Shown piece by piece: positions 15,872 through 24,406 of a DNA stretch of 64,000 nucleotides. The notes under the pieces are model-generated. The model had not been told where the DNA came from, made no database searches, and saw only the letters and a list, made by a program, of their open reading frames with translations. The stretch is from contig NZ_CP137003.1 of assembly GCF_033110965.1 (NCBI RefSeq), positions 1,178,001-1,242,000 on the forward strand, in the 5' to 3' direction. The translations under genes were made by a program, and so were the position numbers. The stretch comes from Raineyella sp. LH-20. Its GTDB lineage: Bacteria > Actinomycetota > Actinomycetes > Propionibacteriales > Propionibacteriaceae. The number at the start of each line of letters is the position of its first letter. Position 1 is the stretch's first letter.

Positions 15872-16558
15872 TCAGTTGCCGTCGTGGCCCGCCAGGAGGT
15901 GGGTGAACGGGGTGATCGAGCTGATGTCGTATCCGTCGCGGACGTTGCTGCGGGCGCCTCGATTGCCGTGGGCAGCCGGCCCGGTCGGCACGAACCCCTC
16001 CACCGCATCGGCGGTGGTGACCATCAGTCCGGCGAGCTCGGTGGCGGCCCGTACGATCCGGCGGGTCAGCTGCTCCCCGCCCGCCCCGGCGCCGAAATCC
16101 TCGGTGGCCGCGAAGACGCCGGTAGGGACCACCCGCATCCGGAAGTAGGTGAACAGCGGGCGCATCGCGTGGTCCAGCACCAGGGAGTGCCGCGGGGTGC
16201 CGGCTGTCGCCCCGATCAGCACGGGGATGCCGTCCAGGTCGTCGGGTTGGAAGGTGTCCCAGAACATCTTGAAGATCCCGGCGTAGCTCGCCGAGAACAC
16301 CGGGGTCACCGCGACCACCCCGTCGGCGGTCCGGACGATGTCGTGGGCGTGCTCGACCTCGGCGATCGGCAGGCCGGCCGCTGTGGTCATCGTGGCGAGG
16401 GACGCGGCGAGCTCGCGGACCTCGATCACGTCGACCCGGACGTCCTCGCCCCGGGCGCCGACCTGGCTGCGGACGGCGTCGGTGATCCGGTCGGCGAGCA
16501 GCCGGCTGGATGACGGGGTGCCGACCCCTGCGCTGATGACGGCGAGTCGGCGGGTCAT
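15872..16558 (-). CDS. NADPH-dependent FMN reductase (CE1759-like)
   Basis: This 228-residue flavodoxin-like reductase has the GTPSSSRLLAD phosphate loop at residues 13-23 and TPVFSASYAGIFKMFWD in the flavin-binding region. It matches the actinobacterial CE1759-type FMN reductases that are encoded next to an LLM-class monooxygenase. It should supply reduced FMN to its partner. Its ATG overlaps the stop of that LLM gene by four bases. Confidence 0.87.
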   Translation of the reverse strand: MTRRLAVISAGVGTPSSSRLLADRITDAVRSQVGARGEDVRVDVIEVRELAASLATMTTAAGLPIAEVEHAHDIVRTADGVVAVTPVFSASYAGIFKMFWDTFQPDDLDGIPVLIGATAGTPRHSLVLDHAMRPLFTYFRMRVVPTGVFAATEDFGAGAGGEQLTRRIVRAATELAGLMVTTADAVEGFVPTGPAAHGNRGARSNVRDGYDISSITPFTHLLAGHDGN

Positions 16559-17727
16559 GCGTTCTCCCGGGTGGTGGTCTCGGCGCCGGTGTGTCCGGTC
16601 GCGGTGCGGTCCTCCGGCAGGGTGGCCGGTTGGACCAGGTGGTGCCTGCCCTCAGGTCCCTGGGCGACCAGCGAGGCGTGCGTCGGCGGATCCGACGGCA
16701 CGTCGGCCGGGCGGCGAGCCTCGAACTCGCGCCGCAGCACCGGCACGACCTCCTCGGCGAGCAGGTCGATCTGCTCCAGGACGGTCGTCAGCGGGAGCCC
16801 GGCGTGGTCCATCAGGAACAGCTGGCGCTGGTAGTCGCCCACCACGTCGGCGTACGTCAGGTACTTCTCGATCACCTGTTGGGGGGAACCGGCGGTCAGC
16901 GGGGTGAGGTTCATGTACTCCTCCAGCGACGGGCCGTGGCCGTAGACCGGAGCGTTGTCGAAGTAGGGGCGGAATTCCCGGACGGCGTCCTGGGAGTTGC
17001 GGCGCATGAAGACCTGGCCACCGAGCCCGACGATCGCCTGGTCGGCGCGGCCATGACCGTAGTGCTCGAACCGCTGCCGATAGAAGTCGACCATCTGGGC
17101 GACGTGGCCCTTGTCCCAGAAGATGTTGTTGTGGAAGAAGCCGTCCCCGTAGAAGGCGGCCTGCTCGGCGATCTCGGGGGAGCGGATCGACCCGTGCCAG
17201 ACGAACGGCGGGGTGTCGTCCAGCGGCGCCGGGGTCGAGGTGTAGCCGCGCAGTGGCGTACGGAACTCGCCCTTCCAGTCGACCACCGGCTCGCGCCACA
17301 GCCGGCGCAGCAGGTGGTAGTTCTCGATCGCGAGGGGGATGCCCTGGCGGATGTCCTTGCCGAACCAGGGGTAGACCGGGCCGGTGTTGCCGCGGCCCAT
17401 CATCAGGTCGACCCGCCCGCCGGCGAGGTGCTGCAGCATGGCGTAGTCCTCGGCGATCTTCACCGGATCGTTGGTGGTGATCAGCGTCGTCGAGGTGGAG
17501 AGGACGATGTTCTTCGTACGTCCCGCGAGGTAGCCCAGCATCGTGGTCGGGCTGGACGGGACGAATGGCGGATTGTGGTGCTCGCCGGTGGCGAAGACGT
17601 CGAGGCCGACCTCTTCGGCGTGCTCGGCGATGGCCATCATCGACAGGATGCGTTCGTGCTCGGTGGGCGCCCGTCCGGTGGCCGGGTCGGGGGTGACATC
17701 ACCGATCGTGAAGACGCCGAACTGCAT
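16555..17727 (-). CDS. LLM-class flavin-dependent monooxygenase (CE1758-like)
   Basis: This 390-residue protein has the bacterial-luciferase-like TIM barrel fold (MQFGVFTIGD, FATGEHHNPPFVPSSP, VDLMMGRGNTGPVYPWFG). It matches the CE1758 subgroup paired with the downstream reductase. The substrate is unknown; related two-component enzymes act on sulfonates or other small organics, and the sulfate operon nearby makes organosulfur a guess worth testing. I use the ATG at 17727 because AAAGGG precedes it; an in-frame start nine residues earlier lacks a ribosome site. Confidence 0.87.
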   Translation of the reverse strand: MQFGVFTIGDVTPDPATGRAPTEHERILSMMAIAEHAEEVGLDVFATGEHHNPPFVPSSPTTMLGYLAGRTKNIVLSTSTTLITTNDPVKIAEDYAMLQHLAGGRVDLMMGRGNTGPVYPWFGKDIRQGIPLAIENYHLLRRLWREPVVDWKGEFRTPLRGYTSTPAPLDDTPPFVWHGSIRSPEIAEQAAFYGDGFFHNNIFWDKGHVAQMVDFYRQRFEHYGHGRADQAIVGLGGQVFMRRNSQDAVREFRPYFDNAPVYGHGPSLEEYMNLTPLTAGSPQQVIEKYLTYADVVGDYQRQLFLMDHAGLPLTTVLEQIDLLAEEVVPVLRREFEARRPADVPSDPPTHASLVAQGPEGRHHLVQPATLPEDRTATGHTGAETTTRENA

Positions 17728-17741
17728 GACAAACCCTTTCG

Positions 17742-17755
17742 GTTGAACTGTCAAC
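17742..17755 (-). promoter_or_regulatory. Short dyad before the LLM/FMN-reductase operon
   Basis: GTTGA (17742-17746) and TCAAC (17751-17755) flank ACTG, 14 bases upstream of the ATG. The size fits a MarR- or LysR-type operator, but the evidence is positional only. Confidence 0.4.
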
Positions 17756-17850
17756 TATCGTACGAGGTGGTCGGTCCGGAACCAAGTCAGCCGGCGCGGT
17801 CCGGCGCAGTTGCTCGGACGGCCGGAGGCGTCAGTGCTCCGACGGACCGG

Positions 17851-17924
17851 TAGCCGCGGCCCGTCCGGTCGCCGCGGCTCGTCCGGTCAACCGCGGCCCG
17901 TCCGGTCAACCGCGGCCCGTCGGC
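17851..17924. repeat. 18-20-bp tandem repeat, about four copies
   Basis: Units read (AA)CCGCGGCCCGTCCGGTC with small changes at 17851, 17871, 17889 and 17908. It lies in the spacer before the small membrane protein gene. Confidence 0.85.
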
Positions 17925-18010
17925 GGGCGGCAGCTGCCTGAGCACGCGGCGGTTGGTTGATGGCGCGGCGGATTCGCCCGCGCGGGACCCGTTGCCCCTA
18001 GGGTTGGACC

Positions 18011-18418
18011 ATGAAGGTCCTGAAGTGGCTTCTCGTGCTTGTCGGCGTCGCCGCGCTCATCGGCGCCATCATCTACAGCTACCTCGGCTGGCTCGATCTG
18101 CAGCGGCTCGTCGCCGCGGCCGAGTCGATGCGCAGCACTCCGCAGCCCAATCCGCAGCAGGAAATGATCCTCGCGCTCGGCCTGTGTCTGGTCAGCGGGC
18201 TGGTCCTCGGCCTGGGCCTGGGCCTGCCGCGGCGTACGGCCGGGCGGATCCGCAAGGAGACCCTCGAGTCGTCGGCTGCGGCGCGTGAGGCGGACATCCG
18301 GCGGCGTGCGGCGGGTGGCCGGGGCGAGACCCCGGCCACCGGCCAGGGCAATTCGCCGGCGCCCGGCCCGAACGATCCGACCGGTCAGGCGGGACCGACC
18401 GACGGGGGCGAGGCGTGA
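18011..18418 (+). CDS. Small membrane protein of unknown function
   Basis: This 135-residue protein has two hydrophobic segments (about residues 5-25 and 51-70), then a charged and Gly/Pro-rich tail from about 75. The short hydrophilic loop between the helices is probably extracytoplasmic. I do not recognise the family. It overlaps the next gene by four bases, so the two are likely co-translated. Confidence 0.65.
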   Translation: MKVLKWLLVLVGVAALIGAIIYSYLGWLDLQRLVAAAESMRSTPQPNPQQEMILALGLCLVSGLVLGLGLGLPRRTAGRIRKETLESSAAAREADIRRRAAGGRGETPATGQGNSPAPGPNDPTGQAGPTDGGEA

Positions 18419-18807
18419 CCGACGCCGCCGAGGCCGACTACATCCAGGTGACCTCCTACCCGCCGCATGCGGACCCGGTCATCAGCGTCGAGCGGGTCGC
18501 CGCGCTGTCCGATCTGCGGCTGGCCTACTGGTTGCCGGACGGTGCCGGGGTGGCCGAACGCTTCGCGGCCGGTCCGGTGGTGAGTGTGCGGCCGTGCTCC
18601 CGCGCCGGCAAGCCCAAGCTGGAGGAGCCGGTGCTCGAGGGACGGGCGTCGGTGGTCACCGAGGGACCGGTCTTCGACGAGGCCAAGGCCGCGATCAGGA
18701 GCAAGTACGGGCTCGCGGTGGCCGTCGTCGGGGCGGTCGACCGGGCCCGGGAGCTGTTGGGGGAGCGTACGCCCGAGGCCGTCGTCGTGATCGACGTGGT
18801 GTCCTAG
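18415..18807 (+). CDS. PPOX-like (F420/FMN split-barrel) protein
   Basis: This 130-residue protein resembles the split-barrel PPOX-class proteins that bind FMN or F420. The stretch PVVSVRPCSRAGKP, the EGRASVV element and the ending IRSKYGL follow that family's strand order. The N-terminus is shorter than in typical members, so cofactor binding is uncertain. The GTG start overlaps the preceding stop (GTGA). Confidence 0.5.
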   Translation: MTDAAEADYIQVTSYPPHADPVISVERVAALSDLRLAYWLPDGAGVAERFAAGPVVSVRPCSRAGKPKLEEPVLEGRASVVTEGPVFDEAKAAIRSKYGLAVAVVGAVDRARELLGERTPEAVVVIDVVS

Positions 18808-18812
18808 GCCCT

Positions 18813-18846
18813 GGCAGCACCGGGCCACCGGGCGATCCGGGCTGCC
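18813..18846. terminator. Hairpin between convergent genes
   Basis: GGCAGC (18813-18818) pairs with GCTGCC (18841-18846), with CCGG elements just inside both arms. It lies directly after the stop at 18807 and ahead of the convergent ankyrin gene. Confidence 0.5.
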
Positions 18847-18878
18847 GATGCGGGCGCGGCCGTCGGGCTCGGACGGTC

Positions 18879-19310
18879 CTAGCGGCCGGGGTGCCCCAAC
18901 TGGCTGCGCAGCTCGGCGTCCAGTTCAGGATCGGAGTGGAACACCCGCTCCTGGTGGCATTGCACGGCGGTCTCCCGGGCCGATGGGGTGCCGAGGTCGG
19001 GGTTGGCGCCGACCGCGAGGAGGAGCCGGGCGACCCGCTCCTCACCCTTGAAGATCGCCCCCGACAGCGCCGTACGCCCCCGGTGGTCGACCACGTCGAG
19101 TTTCGCGCCCCGGGCGACCAGGGCGGCCACCAGCTCGGCGTTGCCGTAGAACGCGGCCAGGTTGAGCAGGGTCGCGCCGTCGTGGCTGGCCGCTTCGATC
19201 GGATGCCCCGCATCCAGGGCTGTCATCAGGGCGGTGGTCTCCCCGTGACGGGCAAGATCCAGGAGCGCGTCGGGCGTGAGACCGTCCGGCGACGAGGACG
19301 TCGCGTTCAT
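18879..19310 (-). CDS. Ankyrin-repeat protein
   Basis: This 143-residue protein is built of about three to four ankyrin repeats; the clearest reads DGATLLNLAAFYGNAELVAAL, followed by GRTALSGAIF and GVGANP-like turns. It has no signal peptide. Such short ankyrin proteins act as binding modules and have no enzymatic role; the partner is unknown. Confidence 0.85.
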   Translation of the reverse strand: MNATSSSPDGLTPDALLDLARHGETTALMTALDAGHPIEAASHDGATLLNLAAFYGNAELVAALVARGAKLDVVDHRGRTALSGAIFKGEERVARLLLAVGANPDLGTPSARETAVQCHQERVFHSDPELDAELRSQLGHPGR

Positions 19311-19347
19311 GCCCGGCAGCCTAATCCGGTGCCGAAGGAGAGCAGCC

Positions 19348-21411
19348 TCAGCCCCCGAAGCCGTCGAAGCCTGCCTTCGCCTCCTTCAGGAGCGTACGGA
19401 CGATCGGGTCGGGGTTGTCGCCGCTGAGCTGGGGTGCGAGCTTCGCCGTGGCCCGGGCCGCCTCCTCGGCCAGCCGCTCGGTGTCCTCGGGCGCCACGAT
19501 CGCGACCCGGAGGTGGGTCCGCATCCAGTCGGTCAGGGCGTCCTCGTTGGTCACCGCCGGCTCGGGGCCGCGGACCAGGATTGCGCCGAGCACGCGTCGC
19601 AGCGGCGAGAGTCGTACGGATCGGCCGAGGTGCACCCAGGCGATCTGGTTGCGCAGGGTGGTGGTGGCGCTGAGGCCACTGCCGGGACGTACGGCGCCCG
19701 CCTGGCCGATCCAGATCAGACCGGGGGCGATCCGGCAGCCGAGCCCGGCGCTGAGCTGGGTGGCGCCGGCGTCGTCGACGAACCAGCTGTAGATGCCGGG
19801 ACGGCGCAGCGTCGGGTCGATCCCGGCGAGCAGGTCGGAGGGGCGGGCGGCCCGGGACGCGTCGCCCAGGGCGGCGATGATCGGGTCGCCGTCGGCGTCC
19901 GCCGGGTGGCTGGCGAGCCCCGCGGTGCGTGGGACCGTGCCGTCGTACCAGGCGATCCGGTCGGGCACCGACAGGCCGCGCAGCGGCTCCAGCACGTACG
20001 CCCCGTAGCCCAACAGATGGGGCCGGAGCGCGTCGGAGACGGCCGGCGTCGGGGCGTGCAACTCGACCCGGGCCCGGCGCAGCGAGCCGGCGGCGAGTTC
20101 GAGACGGGCGACGGTCCAGGCGCCCCAGGCGGTGCGGTACTCCGCGGAACCGGTGAGCAGGCGCCGTTCGTACGGTCCGATGACCTGGTCCGGGGCGAGC
20201 AGTCCGAACTCGCCGGACAGGATGTACCACGGCGCGCCGGTCCACCGGGCATAGGCCTTCTGGCGGGCGAACAGTTGGCCGGTGTAGAGGTCCTCGGCCG
20301 GCGCGGCTTCGGTGGCCTGTTCGCGGCCGGCCTCGATGAGGACGATGTCGGGGCGGGTCGCCATGGTGCGGGTCTGGTCCGAGGCGGCCGCGGTGGTGCG
20401 GGCCGCGGTGGAGCCGGTGAACGTGGTGCGGGCCGAGGCGGTGCGGCTCGCGGCCGACCGGGCGGCGGGCGCCTCCGCAGCGATCGGCGCCGCCGACGTG
20501 GGTGCGGCTTCTGCCGCCGCCGATGGTGCCGGTGTCGATGTCGCCGGTGTCGATGTCGCCGGTGTCGATGCCGCCGGTGTCGATGCCGCCGGTGTCGCGG
20601 GCGGCTCGGACGTGGGCGCGGACGGGACATCAGTCGGCTCGGAGAGGGCAGCAGCGGGCTCGGATGGCGCGGAAACGTCGTGGGATGGCGGCTCGGAAAC
20701 GGCTTCGGCCGGGGCGGCCGCCGGCGGTGTGGCGGCGCCTTCGAGCGTGACGTCCGGTGCCGCGACGGTCTCCGACACCTGTTCGGACTCCGGCGTGCCG
20801 ACGATCTCCGGCTCGGGCGCGGACTCCGGGGTGGGCACGATCCCCGCCTCGGGTTCCGCCTCGACCTCGGGTTCCGCCTCGACCGCGAGCTTCGGTTCCG
20901 GCGCCACCTCGGGCTCCGGCTCGAATCCGTGCCTGGGCCGGGGCTCCGGCTCGTACTCCGGCTCAGACCCGGACTCCGGTTCGGCTTCGACCTCCGGCGT
21001 GCCCACAGTCCCCACCGAGCCCTCAGGCACCGGCGCGACCTCCGACACCGGCTCGTACGCAGGCAGGGGCTCGTACGCAGGCACCGGCTCGTACTCCGGC
21101 TCCGGCTCGGGATCGGCCAGATCCGCGGCCAGCGGCGGTGGCGTCACGGAGACCGCCCACGGCGACGGCCCGGCGACGAATGTGATCGAGCTGCCGGGCC
21201 TGATGGCGGAGATCCGCAGTCCCGCGTCGATCCAGGCCGCAGACTCCGGTCGTTCCGCGATGCCGGCCAACCACCAGGAGTCGGACGTACGAGCCTCGGT
21301 GGGCAGGCCGCCGGTGAGTTCCTCCAGCTCGGCCCAACCGAGCGTGATCGCACCTGATCCCGTCGTCAGACGCTCCGCCAGAGTGTCCGACAGTCGTTCC
21401 CAGCTGCTCAT
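19348..21411 (-). CDS. DUF7662 / DUF6884 / GIY-YIG-like fusion protein
   Basis: This 687-residue protein starts at an ATG with GGAGG in front (21411). Residues about 20-75 (LGWAELEELTGGLP, then SAAWIDAGLR) resemble DUF7662. Residues about 90-345 are a Pro/Glu/Ala/Ser/Thr-rich linker with no predicted fold. Residues about 355-420 match DUF6884 (AEDLYTGQLFARQKAYARW, then YILSGEFGLL). The C-terminal third (about 535-640) has GIYSWF followed by GLIWIGQAG and a HLG...LRRVLGA stretch, the layout of actinobacterial GIY-YIG-superfamily proteins. Nuclease activity is predicted, not shown. Family labels are from memory and need a profile search. Confidence 0.7.
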   Translation of the reverse strand: MSSWERLSDTLAERLTTGSGAITLGWAELEELTGGLPTEARTSDSWWLAGIAERPESAAWIDAGLRISAIRPGSSITFVAGPSPWAVSVTPPPLAADLADPEPEPEYEPVPAYEPLPAYEPVSEVAPVPEGSVGTVGTPEVEAEPESGSEPEYEPEPRPRHGFEPEPEVAPEPKLAVEAEPEVEAEPEAGIVPTPESAPEPEIVGTPESEQVSETVAAPDVTLEGAATPPAAAPAEAVSEPPSHDVSAPSEPAAALSEPTDVPSAPTSEPPATPAASTPAASTPATSTPATSTPAPSAAAEAAPTSAAPIAAEAPAARSAASRTASARTTFTGSTAARTTAAASDQTRTMATRPDIVLIEAGREQATEAAPAEDLYTGQLFARQKAYARWTGAPWYILSGEFGLLAPDQVIGPYERRLLTGSAEYRTAWGAWTVARLELAAGSLRRARVELHAPTPAVSDALRPHLLGYGAYVLEPLRGLSVPDRIAWYDGTVPRTAGLASHPADADGDPIIAALGDASRAARPSDLLAGIDPTLRRPGIYSWFVDDAGATQLSAGLGCRIAPGLIWIGQAGAVRPGSGLSATTTLRNQIAWVHLGRSVRLSPLRRVLGAILVRGPEPAVTNEDALTDWMRTHLRVAIVAPEDTERLAEEAARATAKLAPQLSGDNPDPIVRTLLKEAKAGFDGFGG
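20531..20600. repeat. 15-bp coding minisatellite in the fusion-protein linker
   Basis: GGTGTCGATGTCGCC is repeated four times with single-base changes, plus a partial copy, giving repeated Ala-Ser/Thr-Thr-Pro-Ala units in the linker. Confidence 0.85.
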
Positions 21412-21493
21412 CGCACCTCCTCGTTGTCCCCGTCCGCTTTCCCTGGTCGATTCTGCCAGGCAGCGGTGTGAAGCGGTGCGGGACACTGGTCGG

Positions 21494-24094
21494 GTGTCCT
21501 CCTTCGACCTCGCGAGCATCGGCGCCGGCCTGCCGGCCGCGCACCTCGTGCCCGCCCTGACGGCGGCCCTCGCCGATCGTAGGGCGGCGGTGGTCCAGGC
21601 CCCGCCGGGCACCGGCAAGACCACCGTGGTGCCGCCGGCGGTGGCCTCGCTCACCGGTGACCGCGTCGTCGTCACCCAGCCGCGCCGGATCGCGGCTCGC
21701 GCCGCCGCCCGCCGGCTCGCCGCACTGACCGCCACCCGGCTCGGCCACGAGGTGGGCTACACCGTCCGCGGCGAACAGCGCACCGGAGCAGCGACCCGGG
21801 TCGAGTTCGTCACCACCGGTGTGCTGGTCCGTCGGCTGCTCCGCGACCCGGACCTGCCCGGCGTCGGTGCGGTCGTCCTCGACGAGGTGCACGAACGCCA
21901 CCTCGACTCCGACCTCGCCGTCGCGATGACCCGCGAGGTGTCCGACCTGCGCGACGACCTGCTGGTGGTGGCGATGTCGGCGACCCTCGACGCCGGCCGG
22001 TGGGCGTCGCTGCTCGGCGACCCGCCGGTCCCGGTCGTGGCGGCCGAGGCCGACCGCCACGCGCTGACCGGGGAGTGGGCCCCGGTGCCGCCCGGAGTGT
22101 CCCGGTTGGACGCCCGTGGCGTGACGTACGACTTCCTCGATCACGTCGCGCGGACCACCCGACGTGCGCTCGACGCACACCCCGAGGGGGACGCACTGGT
22201 GTTCCTGCCCGGCGCATGGGAGGTCGGCCAGGTGGTGACGCGGCTGTCCGGGGCGTACGACGCCGTCGATGTGCTGCCCCTGCACGGGCGGTTGAGTCCG
22301 CGCGACCAGGACCGGGCGCTGGCGCCGGGACCGCGCCGACGGGTGGTCGTCACCACGTCGGTCGCCGAATCCTCGCTGACCGTCCCGGGCGTACGCCTCG
22401 TCGTCGACGCCGGCCTGGACCGCCAGCCGCGCTACGACACGTTGCGCGGCATGTCCGGTCTGGTCACGGTGACCGAATCGCGCGCCTCCGCCGACCAGCG
22501 GGCCGGCCGGGCGGCCCGGCTGGGCCCAGGGGTGGTCGTACGCTGCTTCGCCGAGGAGGACTGGGCCCGGATGGTGGCGTACGCGCCGCCGGAGATCGCC
22601 ACCGCCGACCTGACGGGATTCGCGCTCGACATCGCCTGCTGGGGAGCTCCTGGTGGTGAGGGCCTCGCGCTGCCCGACCCGCCGCCGGACGCCGCGATGG
22701 CGGCAGCCGTCGAGACGCTGACCGATCTCGGGGCGTTGCGGGACGGCCGGGCGACGGACCGTGGCCGGGCGATGGCGGCGGTGCCGGCCGATCCCCGGCT
22801 GGCCCGGGCGCTGCTCGATGCCGCTCCCCAGGTGGGGGCGGCCACCGCGGCGGAGATCGTCGCCCTGGTCGCCGGCGACGAGCGCCCGCCCGGCGGTGAT
22901 CTGGCCGCGCAGTGGCGGGCCCTGCGTCGGGGTGACACCCCGACGGCCCGGCGATGGCGGCGGGAGGCGGAGCGGTTCGAACGGTTGGCGCGGGACGGCG
23001 ATGATGGGCGATCCGGAGTCGCCGGACACGCCGGCAGCGGCGGGCCCGGTGCCGAGGGCCGACCCGGCGCCGTCTCGTCCCGGGACGCTGCCCTCGGCCT
23101 GGTGGTGGCGCTGGCGTTCCCGGACCGGGTGGCGCGGCGGCGGCCGGGCCGCGACGACCCGGCCTATCTGCTCGCCTCCGGGACCGGGGCGGTGCTCGAG
23201 CGGGGCTCGGCCCTGGTGGGCCAGGACTGGTTGGCCGTCGCCCAGGTGGAGCGGTCGGCCGCCGCGGGAGCGACCGGTGCGGTGATCCGGGCCGCTGCCG
23301 CGGTCGACGAGGCGACCGTACGGGTCGCGGCGGCGCCGCTGCTGGTCGAGGAGGAGGTCGCCGAGTGGACCGGGCACAAGGTCAGTGCGCGTTGGGTGCG
23401 GCGGCTCGGCGCGATCGAGCTGTCCGTGGTGAACGTACGCCCCTCGGCCGACGCCGGTCGGGCTGCGGTCCGTACGGCCCTGGCCGACCGCGGGCTCGGC
23501 CTGACCAGCGACGGCGGGGTGTTCGGCTGGACGGAGGCGGCCCGCACGCTTGCCGGTCGGCTGGCGCTGCTGCACCGCGTGTACGGCGATCCGTGGCCGG
23601 CGATGGACGAGGCGACGCTGTTGGGCCACTGGCAGGACTGGTTGGTGCCGGAGGTCGACGCCCTGATCGCCGGCACTCCGGCCTCCCGGCTCGACCTGAC
23701 CGGTGCACTGCGCCGGCTGTTGCCCTGGCGCCTGGCCGGGCGGCTGGACGAGTTGGCGCCCGAGCGGGTCGAGGTGCCGACCGGGTCGCACATCCGGGTC
23801 GACTACCCGGCGGTCGACGAACCCGACGGGCGGCCCGTGCTGGCGGTGAAGCTGCAGGAGTGCTTCGGCCTGACCCAGACCCCGCGGATCTGCGAGGGAC
23901 GGGTGCCTTTGCTGCTGCACCTGCTGTCTCCGGCGCGGCGACCGTTGGCGATCACCGACGACCTGGCGTCGTTCTGGCGGAATGTCTATCCCCAGGTGCG
24001 CGCCGAGAATCGCGGTCGTTATCCGAAACATCCGTGGCCGGAGGATCCGTTGACCGCGCCACCACGACGAGGCACCACACGGTCGGGTCACTGA
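21494..24094 (+). CDS. hrpB: ATP-dependent helicase HrpB
   Basis: This 866-residue DEAH-type helicase has Walker A PPGTGKTT (about residue 37), DEVHERHLDSD (Walker B, DEVH form), SAT (AMSATLD) and helicase C motifs (TSVAESSLTVPGV, then QRAGRAARLGPG). It ends in the conserved HrpB C-terminal domain (KLQECFGLTQTP). Its cellular role is poorly defined. The GTG at 21494 begins the conserved part; upstream the frame only runs antisense to the fusion gene. A Gly/Ala-rich insert lies near residues 505-530. Confidence 0.92.
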   Translation: MSSFDLASIGAGLPAAHLVPALTAALADRRAAVVQAPPGTGKTTVVPPAVASLTGDRVVVTQPRRIAARAAARRLAALTATRLGHEVGYTVRGEQRTGAATRVEFVTTGVLVRRLLRDPDLPGVGAVVLDEVHERHLDSDLAVAMTREVSDLRDDLLVVAMSATLDAGRWASLLGDPPVPVVAAEADRHALTGEWAPVPPGVSRLDARGVTYDFLDHVARTTRRALDAHPEGDALVFLPGAWEVGQVVTRLSGAYDAVDVLPLHGRLSPRDQDRALAPGPRRRVVVTTSVAESSLTVPGVRLVVDAGLDRQPRYDTLRGMSGLVTVTESRASADQRAGRAARLGPGVVVRCFAEEDWARMVAYAPPEIATADLTGFALDIACWGAPGGEGLALPDPPPDAAMAAAVETLTDLGALRDGRATDRGRAMAAVPADPRLARALLDAAPQVGAATAAEIVALVAGDERPPGGDLAAQWRALRRGDTPTARRWRREAERFERLARDGDDGRSGVAGHAGSGGPGAEGRPGAVSSRDAALGLVVALAFPDRVARRRPGRDDPAYLLASGTGAVLERGSALVGQDWLAVAQVERSAAAGATGAVIRAAAAVDEATVRVAAAPLLVEEEVAEWTGHKVSARWVRRLGAIELSVVNVRPSADAGRAAVRTALADRGLGLTSDGGVFGWTEAARTLAGRLALLHRVYGDPWPAMDEATLLGHWQDWLVPEVDALIAGTPASRLDLTGALRRLLPWRLAGRLDELAPERVEVPTGSHIRVDYPAVDEPDGRPVLAVKLQECFGLTQTPRICEGRVPLLLHLLSPARRPLAITDDLASFWRNVYPQVRAENRGRYPKHPWPEDPLTAPPRRGTTRSGH

Positions 24095-24406
24095 GGCCGG
24101 ACATTCTTCGGCCTCGGGAGGGGTCATCTCCGAGCAGCTCAGCAGGGCTTGTTCCATTCTGGATACGTGACTTTCGGCACACAGATAGACCCCTAGTGGT
24201 GTAGAGCTACACCACTAGGGGTGTGGAGATCGAGATCATAGATGTGATCCGCGCCACACCGGGAACCCTGCCAATTCGCCCTGCAGTCTGTGATCAAGGC
24301 ACAGCAGGAGACATTTGATACTTTTGGCTACCTAGGTGTGACCTGTGTGCCGGGATATCGTGACCCCGCAGGCGGCGAGTGGGATGAGTCGAGACAGGGG
24401 TCACGA
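24095..24406. other. Spacer between hrpB and the EPS cluster
   Basis: No gene is evident. The notable element is a near-perfect hairpin at 24189-24222. The stretch after it (24223-24406) should hold the promoter of the EPS cluster, but I cannot fix one by eye. Confidence 0.6.
24189..24222. repeat. 16-bp perfect inverted repeat
   Basis: ACCCCTAGTGGTGTAG (24189-24204) is the exact reverse complement of 24207-24222, separated by AG. With only two bases between the arms it can be a bidirectional terminator after hrpB or a binding site for a dimeric protein. No T-tract follows. Confidence 0.9.

Noticed and set aside
21023-24157. A 1044-codon frame antisense to hrpB
   Set aside because: hrpB motifs are unambiguous on the plus strand, and this frame has none.
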